The position numbers and the translations under genes are program-made. This document shows positions 35,901-47,887 of a DNA stretch of 64,000 nt, piece after piece. Under the pieces are notes generated by a model that ran no database searches, was not told the DNA's origin, and saw only the letters and a program-made list of their open reading frames with translations. The DNA lies in the NCBI GenBank assembly GCA_011033025.1, contig WFMF01000002.1:1-64000 (forward strand), written 5' to 3'. Source of the DNA: Beroe forskalii. Taxonomy: Eukaryota > Ctenophora > Nuda > Beroida > Beroidae. Numbering within the stretch: position 1 is the stretch's first letter; the number at the start of each line of letters is the position of its first letter.

Positions 35901-36302
35901 CAAAACAAGGTTATTAGAGCCATTTTCCGTCTCCCGAAATTTGATAAAAGCAAACAAGAATATACTAATATGGCCGATCTTTACAAGAAGTTAGGGGTCC
36001 TTAAATTAAGAGATCTGTACTGGTTTAACATAGCCACCACTTGCTACGAATATTTTTACAATAAGGAGTTTCCCGAAAAACTGAAACGTAATTTCACTAA
36101 AAAGAGTGATATGTATTCAATCTCCACCAGGACAACTGGAATGGATCTATACTACAAATGTCCTAAATTAGTTAGCACTTATAAAAAACCAAGTCTATGT
36201 GGGTCTGCATTCTGGAACTCTCTACCAATAGCACTGCGAGAATCACCGTCGCTTTCCGTTTTTAAGGATAAATTACGATCTTATTTTCTGGGAAAGTATT
36301 AA
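32960..36302 (+). pseudogene. LINE ORF2: AP endonuclease and reverse transcriptase, two frameshifts
   Basis: I choose the ATG at 32960; the frame upstream uses TTG. The endonuclease domain is complete: LNLNVRG, ILTECHI (catalytic Glu), VAGDFNID, DLILTN and SDHHATF in order, about 33160-33870. The reverse transcriptase follows, with FRPITVCNS, the FLDVSKAFDVVPH block and YADD at 35260-35271. The frame breaks in an A-run near 35150 and again near 35765, both one A shorter than copy 1. The C-terminal segment is open at 35766-36302. The product would nick target DNA and copy the LINE RNA onto it. Confidence 0.9.
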
Positions 36303-37408
36303 ATAACTTCAGGAATTCTGAGTGATTAACTACTTTTTGTTATCTCGATGTATCGTTACAAAATTTTCTCTCTGTCATACAACTTCGTATGGGTAGCGGG
36401 ATTGGGCGCGCTTCGTAACTAATGCATTGATAAAATGGAAAACTGGTGTAAGCGTTTGCTAGCTCGTAGAGCTATTGCTTCCCCCAGTCAGCTAATTTCG
36501 CTCCTTCTTCGTCTTCTTACAAAGTGCCTCTAACTCATCTTTTAATCTTTAAGTCCTTAACTTTGTAAGAACATTTTTAAATTGGTCTCTATTTTTATTT
36601 TTTAGAGGAAGAGCGATATGAAACTTTGATTGTAATCTATAATAAAATGATTATTTATTTATTTATTTATTATTTATAAAAAGGTGCAAATTATCCGTTG
36701 ATCTTTCATTCTTAACTTACATAATACACAGAAAGCATTGACAGTTGATCATGATATATGGTTATTATAGTTCTCCAAAATCTCGCACATTTAAAACGTT
36801 ACATTTTGTTTGTTTATGTGAAACATTTTAGTGCGGTAGTCACTCCAAGAGGTGATAACAAAATGTATAGGTACATGTTTACTGATCTTACTTTGTTTTG
36901 ATTCGAATATTTGATGTTTATTTTCATCAACATTTTCAGTACTACAGCACAAAGGTGCTGCAAAATAGTCAGCCATGTCTCAATACAATTAGTGGAGAGG
37001 TAAGTAAACAAGCCCATAATCTCATGTGTTAAGGTGTTACAAGGTACATGTTACAGGTCTCCATGGCAGAAAGGGATACATGAGGTTAAAAATATTGCAG
37101 ATTGAATGTGAAATAGAAATTTGATGTGTGATCATGAATACTCAGCAATGCTAACTCACTAACACAAAGAAAATAAGTTTTGTTTATTGTATACGGCTGA
37201 TGGCAGGGATGAATGCTGAAAAGTTACTTAGTAAGCAGAAATATGGGGCTGTTGCGGGCAGTTCCGGGGGAGATCAGTATACCATTTAGAAATTAGAATT
37301 CTTATGAACATCCGTGAACATGCGAATTATTTGATATACAGCTGATGTAAACTTCGAAGTTCAATACGATCTGGGGATCCTTCATATCTCGAAATATGTG
37401 ACTTTTGG

Positions 37409-37527
37409 CAACTGTCGTTTGGAGCTTGTTATCAATAAGCGATAATTATCGCAAAAAGCGGTAATTACCGCTTTTTTGGAAAAAGGTCGTTAATAAACTG
37501 CTTCCGAAGTGCACCCAACGACAGCTG
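37409..37527. mobile_element. 119-bp MITE-like insertion specific to copy A
   Basis: Absent at the matching place in copy B (near 43748). It has imperfect inverted ends (CAACTGTCGTTTGGAGC versus CAGCTGTCGTTGGGTGC read inward). Inside are two perfect palindromes back to back: GCGATAATTATCGC (37439-37452) and a 24-bp one centred on GGTAATTACC (37453-37476). No clear target duplication. Confidence 0.7.
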
Positions 37528-39057
37528 CCTAATTTTCATCTACAAACCACAGAACAGAAGTGCTGTCATACTCAAACACGTCAGGTATCACATCAGGAAA
37601 TTTCCGGAATCACCATGAATGATGGAAATGCGTGTACGATGTAATTTCATCAGCCCTAAATTCTTAAATTGTACCAAGGAGCATTCCAGTGCATTGGGTT
37701 ACAAGGACTAGATTAATAACGTCACAGTGTATTGGTTAGTGGCCACTTCCCTCAAGTACCTCCTCCCAACTTGTATAGTTTGTACTGATAAAGTGTGTAC
37801 ATTTCACACTGTGTACATTTCCTCCCAACTTGTATCATTTGTACTGATAAAGTGTGCACATTTCAGAGTACATTTAGTCGTATAGATATTATCAAAGTAT
37901 AAATAAAGGGGACATTTAGTGCACTGTGCAGGGTATGATAATGCCTATGTTACAAGCGACGTGTACAAGGTTCACAACAGATGTCAATTAAATATGTAAC
38001 TTATTATAGCTATACAATATACATACATAAGTACATAGATATTAGATGCATGACACCTTCACCTGATACATTCCGCAGGATCTGTGGGAGGATATGCTGC
38101 ACAAAATGTCAATATCCTGTTATCAGGGACATATGCGATGCTCTTATCATGATTATTTTGAAACGGATGACTTGCGAACATAAAAGGGAGGAGGGGAGGA
38201 GGGCCTAGGGTCAGCTAGGCTTCACCAGGGGTTCACGTAAGGGTCACTGCCTGACATTGGCATACTTTCATCCTCCACAGTCGCTTCTCCACAGTCTCTT
38301 CCTCGCAGATCTCCGCAGTTATTAGCAGAGTTATTAGCAAAAAGAGCGTTAACAGTGACCAGAGACCAGAGAGGTGGTTGCAGTGAGTGAAGGGATGCAA
38401 GCTAATCACAAAAACAGTGCGAGCTCTGGAGAAAGCTATAGTCTCTGCTGTTACGGTGTGACCTTTTACTACTTTACTACACGGCTAATGTGCTCTTAAA
38501 ACGCAGTAAGAGTGTTATCTTGAGAGTTCAATTTGATATGCCTTCAGTTATTGCTTTCTTGGAATTTCATCTTATCGCCGATAAAAATATGTTAGACTAC
38601 GGCGTAGTAACGCTATCAGTAGAATATTATAACACGTTTTTAGTGCAATTAAATGAAAGTATTGGTATTAATAATATTGATTAAGATGAAAATGAAAAAA
38701 TGATTTTTGTGTTCCTTTCTCTACACTTTGTGAAACCTGGTCAGTGTAGACTGTAGATAGGGCTATGTTAAAGATTTAAAATCAAATGATTCCTGCTGTT
38801 GCCATGGACTCATGGATTAGAGCTAAGGGTCATTGCATTTGTACAAGTTTTGTGGTGTATTGTTACGGAAAAGTAATTTCCGTAATTTTTGTAAATCATA
38901 CAATTTTAAATACTGTACTGTTATATTTATCATGAAATACGAGTCCCTAATAAACTGTTGCCGAATGTAAGTATGTAAGATGTTTAGGAAGAGCCGGCAA
39001 CAATTCATCATCGGCATTTTGAAAGGAATAGATGCTTTAGATCTTTAGATGATAACA

Positions 39058-39478
39058 AATTTCGTTATCAAACATTGTTTATATTCGACTAACCACATTT
39101 CGGGATGATTGGGGCAGATTATCAGGGTCAAAAATCGATTTTTCGTATTTTTACCTGTCTAAAAAGGGGCGTGGCCGAAAGTCGGGTTGGGCGTGGTCCT
39201 AGAGAGTCGGGACCAAAAATAAACGAAATGCTTTCCTACGGTTTATATTCGACTAACCACAATCCAAGATGATTGGAGCAGAGTATCAGGGCCAAAAATC
39301 GATTTTTCGTATTTTTACCTGTATAAGAAAGTCAAAAAACAGGGCGTGGCCATGTGCAGGGGTCAAATTTTCGACTTTCGACCTGAAATTTTTTTGGTGG
39401 CTATTGAGCCCCTTGGTCAACATATAATCACTGTCTGAAATTAATTCGAGTAAAAAATTGGTTTTTGAACCTCCCTAT
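39058..39478. repeat. About 420-bp insertion specific to copy A, 163-bp repeat
   Basis: The GTTTATATTCGACTAACCAC block at about 39077 recurs at 39240, and each unit carries GGGCGTGGCC-like sequence. Copy B joins the flanks directly near 46310-46325. Confidence 0.7.
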
Positions 39479-40103
39479 GACAAACAATTTTGGGTAATCA
39501 TAATGTTACACATTTTTCTTATGATATGCATGCAAATGGTGACCAACCTTGTCGAATATATTATAAGGTGGCAACTTACAACTTAAGTTAAATATTTTTG
39601 TACATACTATTTACATTAAAAAATACACATACTTTCATAGTCATTAACTTATAAGTAACAATATATGTATTTCAACAGAGGGTACATAATAGAAACTTAT
39701 GATATACATACATACACGTATACAATATACATACATTTGTACAAACGCATTGCATGCCACTGACTCCATATCAAATGAAGTACAACTTGACAAACATGTA
39801 CAGTATTGAGGCACGACAAAATATCCAGGAGCGCACATTTCACACAACGCTAGTACACTTGGCGTGTCATCAAATTGACGGAATGTTTTGAATAAAAACG
39901 TGACCAAGGATGATCAAATACCGTATACTTCCATAAGAGGTAGGCATTTTCTACCGAACATGAATGGACGTTCTTTCTGCCAGGTGTAATGTAAGTGTGC
40001 GTGCACATTACATGTTGACATGAGTGCTCGGATGATCTCAGCCATGAAATGTCGTAGAACAACTGAACATGAAAATGTGAGTTATAATTCCAACTTCCCA
40101 ACT

Positions 40104-40214
40104 TAGAAACCGAGACAGAATTGAGACACTCACCACAGGAGACAGAATTGAGACCCTCACCACAGAAGACAGAATTGAAACACTCACCACAGGAGACAGG
40201 ATTGAGACACTCAC
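40104..40214 (-). repeat. 27-bp splice-donor array after WH2 exon, copy A (4 units)
   Basis: Read on the minus strand, the exon end AACATG is followed by GTGAGTGTCTCAATCCTGTC plus TCCTGTG, repeated four times, so a consensus donor (GTGAGT or near) recurs every 27 bp. The frame stays open, and each unit would add nine residues of the VSVSILSPV type. Copy B has two units. Confidence 0.85.
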
Positions 40215-40405
40215 CATGTTCCTAGAACCGACGGGTTTCAGACTAAAGCTGCTGGATCGAATCATCTCCAACAGGACATCCCTATCCCGGGCCTGGGGCA
40301 CGACGTTCGTTCTCAGGACTCGCTGCATGGGCGTCAGTTCGGGAGGCTTGATGGCAATGTCAGGAACCGGTGGAGGCAGGAAGGGGGGCGGGGAGTTCTC
40401 CGGTA
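40215..40405 (-). CDS. wasf: WASF copy A, proline-rich end and WH2 exon
   Basis: 191-bp exon with acceptor CTTCTTCAG and donor GTGAGT on the minus strand. It encodes a PENSPPPFLPPPVPD proline stretch, then RDVLLEMIRSSSFSLKPV, which fits the WH2 actin-binding pattern LLxxIRxxxxLKxV of WAVE proteins. Six nucleotides differ from copy B (47888-48078) and all six are synonymous. It begins with 2 nt of a split codon and ends in phase 0. The bound partner in the family is actin monomer, delivered to Arp2/3. Confidence 0.8.
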
Positions 40406-40605
40406 CTGAAGAAGGAGGGTGAAGGGGTTAAAGGGGGAGGGGTAAGGGGTTAAAGAGAAGATGTAGGGGCGAAAGACTTAGGTGTCATATTTTAAAGATG
40501 CGACCGTACTTCATCAGAACTGTAAACTTGTCACCACAACAATAGGTGTTATAACCCTCAGAACCACTCCCACTCCTAATTTACAGAAAGCTCATTGCAA
40601 CTCAC

Positions 40606-40737
40606 ATTTTTTGGCTGAAGGAGGGGCAGTTTTCGGGAGAGGGGGAGGAAGAGTGGGAGGGAGAGGAGGAGGAGGGGGAGCAGACGATGGTTTGGGTGGC
40701 TTCAACTCCAACGAGATCTGATTCACGTCCACGTGAT
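40606..40737 (-). CDS. wasf: WASF copy A, proline-rich exon
   Basis: 132-bp exon starting after a CTCTCAG-type acceptor and ending at GTGAGTTG. It encodes HVDVNQISLELKPPKP followed by a run of prolines (APPPPPLPPTLPPPLP), the profilin/SH3-binding type region of WAVE proteins. Both differences from copy B are synonymous. Enters with 2 nt and leaves 1 nt, matching its neighbours in phase. Confidence 0.8.
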
Positions 40738-41359
40738 CTGAGAGGGATTTAATTGATTAGATGTGTATTGTGTAACATTAATAGTTTATTTAAACTATTG
40801 AAATTCGGATGTTACCACTAGTGAATTATAGCTTGAAAGTTAAAATAAGAAAGTAAACACTGAACTTATAAAATTTCTAGTACAAACAAGAACTTCATCG
40901 TTCTATTTGATTTGTTGAAATATTGAGAAGAATGCTTCGATACCTGTCCTTAGGCAGCTACATAAGGACATGAGACTAAGCATGATAACTTATCCACATT
41001 TGATTGAAGTATTAGATGTGGTAAAATAATATGTAATGAGTTGTTATTTATAGATGTGGATTGTAATAATGTGATGTCGTATGGCACCATCGACAGTCAA
41101 CTATCGTACTGGACATCGTGATGAATATTGAAGCCATAACCACTTCTCACCACTAATTGATCAGTCATAAACCAATAAAATACCAAAGCGGTTCAGGCTT
41201 TCACAGGAATTGGCCACATCTTATTTGGAATGAAATGGATTAATGATTATACAGTCATCCATTTCATGCGCACTTATAGCAAAGAATCCATAGAAATGTA
41301 AGTATAAATTATAACCTCAAACTCGTACCATATCATATAACAATTCATCTACAGTCATA
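40738..41359. other. WASF copy A intron
   Basis: Matches 48511-49140 of copy B with small changes. No separate feature. Confidence 0.6.
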
Positions 41360-41640
41360 GCGCTAAGTGGTGTCAGTAGAGACATACCATGAGTGGTTGT
41401 AGGGGTGGTGTCAGTAGAGACATACCATGAGTGGTTGTAGAGGTGGTGTAAGTAGAGACATACCAAGGGTGGTTGTAGGGGTGGTGTCAGTAGAGACATA
41501 CCATGAGTGGTTGTAGGGATGGTGTCAGTAGAGACTTACCATGAGTGGTTGTAGGGGTGGTGTCATTAGAGGGACTTACCAGCAGAGTTGGTTGTAGGGG
41601 TGGTGTCAGTAGAGAGGACATACCATGAGTGGTTGTAGGG
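41360..41640 (-). repeat. Splice-donor-bearing 38-bp array, copy A end (about 7 units)
   Basis: Same family as 49145-50590, here with GTATGT as well as GTAAGT donors. The array ends abruptly at the duplication junction (TTCCCTAAAAG at about 41641), immediately followed by the copy B tail array. The exon that should precede it is missing in copy A. Confidence 0.85.
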
Positions 41641-41649
41641 TTCCCTAAA

Positions 41650-42220
41650 AGATCACTATCAGAATCACTCCTCATCCTCAGTATCACAGAATCACTCCTC
41701 ATCCTCAGTATCACTATCAGTATCACTACCTCCCATCCTCTCAGTCACTATCAGAAACACTCCCATCCTCACAGTATACCATCAGAATCACCCCTATCCC
41801 TCAGCATCACTATCAGAATCACTCCCATCCTCAGTATCACACCAGAATCACTCCCATCCCTCAGTATCACTATCAGAATCACTCCCATCCCAGTCAGTAT
41901 CCTCACTATCAGAATCACCCCATCCCACAGTGTCACTATCAGAATCACCCCCATCCCTCAGTATCACTATCAGAATCACCCCATCCCTTCAGTACTATCA
42001 GAATCACTCCCATCCTCAGTTTCACTATCAGAATCACCCCATCCCTCAGTATCACTATCAGAATCACCCCATCCCCTCAGTATCACTATATCAGAATACT
42101 CCTGCATCCCCGCATCACTATCAGAATCACTCCCATCCTCAGCATCACTATCGAGTCACTCCCATCCCACAGTGTCACTATCAGTACTTTCACCATCATC
42201 CCTCAGTATCACTATCGGAG
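41650..42220. repeat. 31-bp tail array, WASF copy B
   Basis: About 18 units of the acidic-tail-derived repeat, matching 24876-25350. The first units overlap the coding end of the last exon (stop at 42156). Confidence 0.9.
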
Positions 42221-42332
42221 TCACTGTAATCACTTTGTCTTCCATCAGGTATTTGCGTCGCTGTAAGATGGACGCCACATCTTTTCCCGTGTAGGTTGCG
42301 TATGTTGGTTCAGGCTGCTTGTTCTTGGACGG
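42156..42332 (-). CDS. wasf: WASF copy B, last exon (central and acidic regions)
   Basis: 177-bp coding exon: acceptor AAACATTTCAG, phase 0, then PSKNKQPEPTYATYTGKDVA, SILQRRKYLMED and an end reading DDGESTDSDTVGWE-stop. GKDVASILQRR corresponds to NDVATILSRR-type central regions of WAVE, which bind Arp2/3 with the acidic tail and its tryptophan next to the C-terminus. The gene's main stop is most likely here. The residues between MED and DDGE (VITVTPIVIL) are unusual and hydrophobic for an acidic region, and may reflect an old frame slip in the repeat. Confidence 0.8.
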   Translation of the reverse strand, partial: PSKNKQPEPTYATYTGKDVASILQRRKYLMEDKVITVTPIVILRDDGESTDSDTVGWE

Positions 42333-42719
42333 CTGAAATGTTTCAAGGTAGGAAACAAACACAAAAAACAAAACCCAGAACCTTATTGAATGAAGGTATG
42401 CCTATCAGACTTGAGTAGTAATTTGATCGTTGTTGCTTGTATTAACTTTGTATCCAGAATTGCTGATCAATCTACAAAATCTTGTGAGAGATATGCCACT
42501 AGGTCATCACGCTCTGGTAGAGTGAAATAACAAAAGAATTTTGCCATCATCTCAGATTTTGCCTACAAAGATAAAGGCTGGTAGCTGCACACCGCTGTGT
42601 GAAGCAGGTGGCTTTAGAAGAATATATACATATAATCTCGATAATTGCGTACTACTTTTAGTTGTAGCAAGGCTGTTATGTGAAATTAAAAGTGTGAAAT
42701 TTAGAGACATATGATAGTT

Positions 42720-42960
42720 CATAGTGCCATGTAACGCGTGATAGTGCCATGTAACGCGTGATAATGCCATGTAACGCGTGATAGTGCCATGTAACGCATG
42801 ATAGTGCCATGTAACGCGTGATAATGCCATGTAACGCGTGATAGTGCCATGTAACGCGTGATAGTGCCATGTTACGCGTGATAGTGACATGTCACGGTGA
42901 TAGTGACATGTCACGTGTGATAGTGACATGTCATAGTGCCATAGTCACGTCACGTGATAG
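42720..42960. repeat. 20-bp minisatellite GTGATAGTGCCATGTAACGC
   Basis: About 11 units in the last WASF intron of copy B; copy A has about two (25858-25900). The expansion therefore happened after the duplication, or contracted in A. Confidence 0.92.
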
Positions 42961-44440
42961 AAAAGCCATGTCCGCGCGCGAAAAAAAAAAAGCAAATTAT
43001 CCGTTGATTTTCATTCTTAACTTACATACACTGAAAGCATTGAAAGTTGATCATGATATAGTGTGGTTATATAGTTCTCCAAAGCTCACACATTTAAAAC
43101 GTTACATTTTGTTTGTTGATAAGAAACATTTTAGTGTGGTAGTCACTCCAGAGGTGTGATAACAAATGTATAGGTACATGTTTACTGATCACTTTGTAAC
43201 GATTCGAATATTCGATGTATTTTCATCAACATATTACAGTACAAAAGTGCTGCAACATAATCAACCATGTCTCAATAATGGGCAGAGCCCATATAATAAA
43301 CAAGGCATCCTCATGTTTCATGAATGATTTTATATAGGGCAAGTGACAATGTTTAATTTGTTGTGTATACTGTTTTTGATTTTGAACAAAAATAGAACAA
43401 AAAACAGGTCTCCATGACAGAAAGGTATACATGATGTTAAAAATATTTCAGATTGAATGTGTAATTAGGCAAATTTGAAATTTGACGTGATCATGAATAC
43501 TAGCAATGCTATCGAAAGTAAATTTCGATTATTGTAAAATGTAAACGGCTGATGGCAGGGATGAATGCTGAAAAGTAAACAGAAATATGGGGGCTGTTTC
43601 GTGTGGTGATCAGTAATGAGTAAAACCATTTAGAAATTACAATTTATGAACATCCAGAACAGTGAATTATTTCACATGCAGAATCTGAAAGATCAAAGTT
43701 CAATACGATCTGCGAATACGTCATATATCTCAAAATACGCAATTTTAAATTTTCATCTACAAACTGTTGTGTACTGTAAACAGAAGTACTGTCATACCCC
43801 AACAACACGTCAGGCTCCTACATTAGAAATTTCGAATCACATGAACGACTGAAATTCGTGTACGATGTAATTTCATCAGCCCTAAATTTCTAAATTGTAC
43901 CAAGGAGCATTCCAGTGTGCATTGGGTTTCAGATAATAACGTCACAGTGTACTGGTTAGTGGCCACTTGCTCACTACTGATGTATGTAGATAATAATAAT
44001 ACTTCTCCCAACTTGTATCATTTGTACTCATAAAGTGTGTACATTTGTACTGATAAAGTGTAACATTTGTACTGTGTTCATTAGTTCCTATAACTGATAA
44101 ATTGTGTATATTTCAAAGTACATTTAGTCGTGTACATTACATTTTATCAATAAAGGACATTTTGCAAGGTATTAAATTAAACCTAAGTGTTACAAGCGAC
44201 ATGTACAATTACAAGGTGCAAAAAAGATGTGAATATGTGAATAACTAATATAGTTATACATGATACATAATTACAGTTATATACATAATAATAAAGATAC
44301 ACACACAGATATTATTAGATGCATGACACTTCCACCTGAAACATTCCACAGAGGCTGTGGGAGGATATTATGCTGCACGATAGAGAATATGTCAAATGTC
44401 AATATCCTGTTATCAGGGACATATGCTCTTATTATCATGA

Positions 44441-45273
44441 CTAGTCGGTTCCCGTCCTACGGACGGCGTAGAATGATGGCAGCCGCATGAGCTTTTACGG
44501 CCACATGTCCCTTTGACAGTGATTTGACCGAGCGAGTTTGGAGGGAAATTGAAACTTTAATTTCTGCGAAAAAAAGCCCCTACTAACGGCAACCTAACCC
44601 AATATTGCCGACAATATTCTCACAAATTTTACTCATCATAAGCAACTCCATAGCGAAGGAAATTTGAAAAATTAGAAAATCTGTTTTGAAAAAAAGGGCG
44701 GCCTCCCCTTGCCCCTTAGGGTGACCCGGACACAAAAAAAATTTTCAAACTTTTATTCATCATAAGTAACTTGATGGCGAAATGAATTTTGGAAAAATTC
44801 GAAAGTTTAATTTTTTTTGCTAGAAAAAGGGCGTGGCCTCCCACGCTCCTCAGAGTGACCCAATAATTCGGACAAATTCTCAAAATTTTTATTCATCATA
44901 AGCAACTCAATGGCGAAGAAATTTTGAAAAAATTCGAAAGTTTAATTTAGCGAAAAAAGGGCGTGGCCCCACGCCCCTCAGGGTGACCCAATAATTCCGG
45001 ACAAAATTCTCAAAATTTTTATTCATCATAAGCAACTCGATGGCGAGCAATTTTTGGAAAATTCGAAACTTTAATTTTTGCGAAAAAGGGCGTGGCCCAC
45101 CACGCCCTCAGGGTGGCCGAAAAAATCTCATATTATTTTTCTGATTTATTATAAAGTTTTTGCAACACGATGAAAAAAGAATTTCGTTGCCTACTTGAAA
45201 ACGAATCGCCATAAATAAATAAATAAATATATATATATTAACAACACGCATTATATATAGTAAGATAAGATAA
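44441..45273. mobile_element. 833-bp insertion specific to copy B with about 125-bp internal repeats
   Basis: Copy A runs straight through TCATGATTATTTTGAAACGG near 38149-38168. In B the flanks are split by this DNA. It begins CTAGTCGGTTCCCGTCC, holds four units of about 125 bp with TTCATCATAAGCAACTC and GGGCGTGGCC, and ends in ATAAATA and TAAGATAAGATAAG tails. A tail-ended insertion suggests retroposition, but no coding sequence is seen. Confidence 0.65.
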
Positions 45274-46729
45274 GATTATTTGATACGGATGACTTGCGAA
45301 CAAAACAGGGCGAAGGGTATCATCAATACAACAAGTACATCAATACAACAAGTACATCAATACAACAAGTACACGACGTTATCTAGGTACTTCAAGAATA
45401 CGCACTTTAAGAAAAACCACACATCATGAGGGAACATATCTGCTCGGTCAGCCAGGGGTCAGCTTGGCCTCAAACGTCACAAAGGGGTCACGTTAAGACG
45501 TTAGGATCATTGCCTGACATTGGCATACTTTCATCCTCCACCGTCTCATCCTCGCAGATCTCCGCAGTTATTAGCAGAGTTATTAGCAAAGAGAGCGTTA
45601 ACAGTGACCAGAGACAAGAGGCAGTGAGTGAAGGGATGCAAGCTAATCACAAAAACAGCGAGCTCTGGAGATAGCTCTGCTATTACGAGAAGTCTCTGCT
45701 GTTACGGTGTGACCTTTTACTACTACACGACTAATGTGCTCTTAAAACGCAGTGAGAGTGCTATCTTGAAACTTCAATTTAATGTACCTTCAGTTATTTC
45801 TTCCTTGGAATTCCCCCGATAAAAAGTTAGACTGTAACGGTAACGGTTTAGTGTAGTTCTTTATTTAAGTGACTTCATCAGTAGAACATTATAAGACGCT
45901 TTTGGTGCAATAAAACAGAAGAATTGGTATAAAATAGTGATTATGTCGAGATTGAAAAAATGATTTTTTGAGTACCTAACTCAATATTTTATGAAACCTG
46001 GTAAGCGTAGACTGCAGGGCTATGTGAAAGATCTAGAAATCAAAAGATACTTGCTGTTGCCATGGACTCATGGATTAGAACAAAATTCATTGCATTTGTA
46101 CATGTTTTATGGTGTATTGTTACGGAAAAGTAATTTCCGTAATTTTTGTAAATCATACAATTTTAAATACTGTACTGTTATATTTATCATGAAATACGAG
46201 TCCCTAATAAACTGGTGCCGAATGTAAGATGTCTAGGAAGAGCCGGCAACAATCCATCGGCATTTTGAAAGGAATAGATGCTTAGATCTTTAGATGATAA
46301 CAACAACTTTCGAATTTCAAACAATTTTGGGTAATCATAAAGTTGCACATTTTGGCACATTGATATACATGCAAATGGTGACAGTAGTGTCCATAGTCCA
46401 ACCTGGTCGAACATAATATTATAAGGCGGCAACTTACAACTTAAGTTGAATCCTTAAATATTTTTGTACACACTACATTACAAAATACACAATAGACATA
46501 CTTACATAGTACATACACATTAACTTACGATTTACAAAATATGTATTTTAACAGATGGTACATAATAGAAACTTACACACAATATACATACATACACGTA
46601 TACAATATACATACATCTGTACAGACGCCTTGCATGCCACTGACTTCGTATCGAACGCAGTACAACTTCACAAACATGTACAGTATTTGAGGCACGACAA
46701 AATATCCAGGATCGCTCTATTTGCACATA

Positions 46730-47568
46730 CACTCAGTTTTTTTCATAAGAAACTGTCTATAAGAAACTTAGCCTAGGATTTCCGAAAATTTAAGAAACTT
46801 AGCCTAGAATTTCGGAAAAATTAAGAAACTTCACTGATTTACAATTAAGAAATTAAGAAAACTTCTAGCCTAGAATTTTGAAATTTGTGTATAAAATCCT
46901 ATTGCAACTGAAATTCTTTTAACATGATACGTCTGGCTTTCGGGGCTGCGCCCCAAGACCCCCATTTTTTGATTGTGAACATTCCGAAACTAATCTAGTA
47001 CTTCTATTGAACTTCTATTACAGTATTACACTGGATATGTGATGATTGATCATAATATAGAATAGAAATTTAGAAAATGAATCTTTCATGATTTTTCGGT
47101 TTAAAGTAACATGCCAGATACTAAAGCACAAAACAGAAATTTAGAAATTGTTGTTGCGACAGGACACTATTACAGTTCCATATCTATTTCCAAAAGTTCC
47201 AAGCATTATAGGATTTAGATATTATCTAAATTTCAAAATTTCAAACTTTTTTGGAAGAACATTTGATGAAGATCCCTGAACATTATTGTATACAGCTGCA
47301 CAAATCTTTTAAGATAGGTACATGCTTAAAAGTGTATAATTTAACTGAAAATATCAGAAGGTTCGATTCTAATCCTCAACTACAGTCTACAGTCTACACA
47401 GTAGGTTAGTAGGTTCCTATGTTGGAAATTTCGTAGACATTTTTCGTACGGTATGTCGGTATGTAGAATTAAGAAACCGATTAAGAAACTTTTAGGCTCA
47501 AAATCGTGAAAAAATAAGAAACTTGTAGCCTAGGATTTCAATAAGTTTCTTATAAAAAAAACTGAGTG
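46730..47568. mobile_element. 839-bp TA-flanked element specific to copy B
   Basis: Terminal inverted repeats CACTCAGTTTTTTTC...GAAAAAAAACTGAGTG-like continue with TTATAAGAAAC-type sequence for about 24 bp, flanked by TA on each side (46728-46729 and 47569-47570). The matching place in copy A (near 39835-39845) is uninterrupted. The TA target and CACTCAG ends suit a nonautonomous mariner-type element. Internal blocks AAGAAACTTAGCCTAG recur near both ends; no transposase. Confidence 0.82.
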
Positions 47569-47832
47569 TACACAACGCTAGTACACTTGGCGTGTCATCA
47601 AATCGTCGGAATGTTTTGAATAAAAACGTGACCCAGGATGATTAAATACTCCAGACTTCCATAAGAGGTAGGCATTTTCTACCAACATGAATGGACATTC
47701 TTTCTGCCAGGTGTAATGTAAGTGTGCGTGCACATGGCATGTTGACATGAGTGCTCAGATGATCTATGCCATGAAATGTCGTAGAACAACTGAACATGAA
47801 AATGTGAGCTATAATTCCAACTTCCCAACTTA

Positions 47833-47887
47833 GAAACCGAGACAGAATTGAGACACTCACCACAGGAGACAGAATTGAGACACTCAC
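47833..47887 (-). repeat. 27-bp splice-donor array after WH2 exon, copy B (2 units)
   Basis: Same unit as 40104-40214. Two donors (GTGAGTG) stand 27 bp apart right at the exon end. Confidence 0.85.

Larger units (their letters stand above)
25909..36680 (+). mobile_element. LINE copy 2, full-length but split by a Gypsy element
   Basis: Runs from CATTGTCAATTG to a TTTA microsatellite tail after AATAAAATG. It contains ORF1, a spacer and ORF2 (endonuclease plus reverse transcriptase). The 27179-32298 LTR element is inserted in the spacer between ORF1 and ORF2. The LINE lies in the last intron of WASF copy A; the empty site is preserved in copy B near 42980-42992. A possible short target repeat ATAAAA flanks it, but that is weak. 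Confidence 0.9.
36684..40103. other. WASF copy A intron between WH2 and last exon
   Basis: Aligns with 42990-47820 of copy B, interrupted by copy-specific insertions: 37409-37527 and about 39058-39478 here, 44441-45273 and 46730-47568 in B. No coding frame is conserved between the copies in this intron. Confidence 0.75.
42990..47832. other. WASF copy B intron between WH2 and last exon
   Basis: Homologous to 36684-40103. It carries the 44441-45273 and 46730-47568 insertions. Several small frames, such as 44260-44490 and 45426-45674, are not conserved in frame between copies and are not called. Confidence 0.7.

Noticed and set aside
42552-42929. 125-codon minus-strand frame with His/Tyr/Thr repeats
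   Set aside because: It is the 20-bp minisatellite, nearly absent in the duplicate copy.
47330-47395. GGTTCGATTCT resembling a tRNA B box
   Set aside because: No matching A box at the right distance and no cloverleaf; it lies inside the TA-flanked element.
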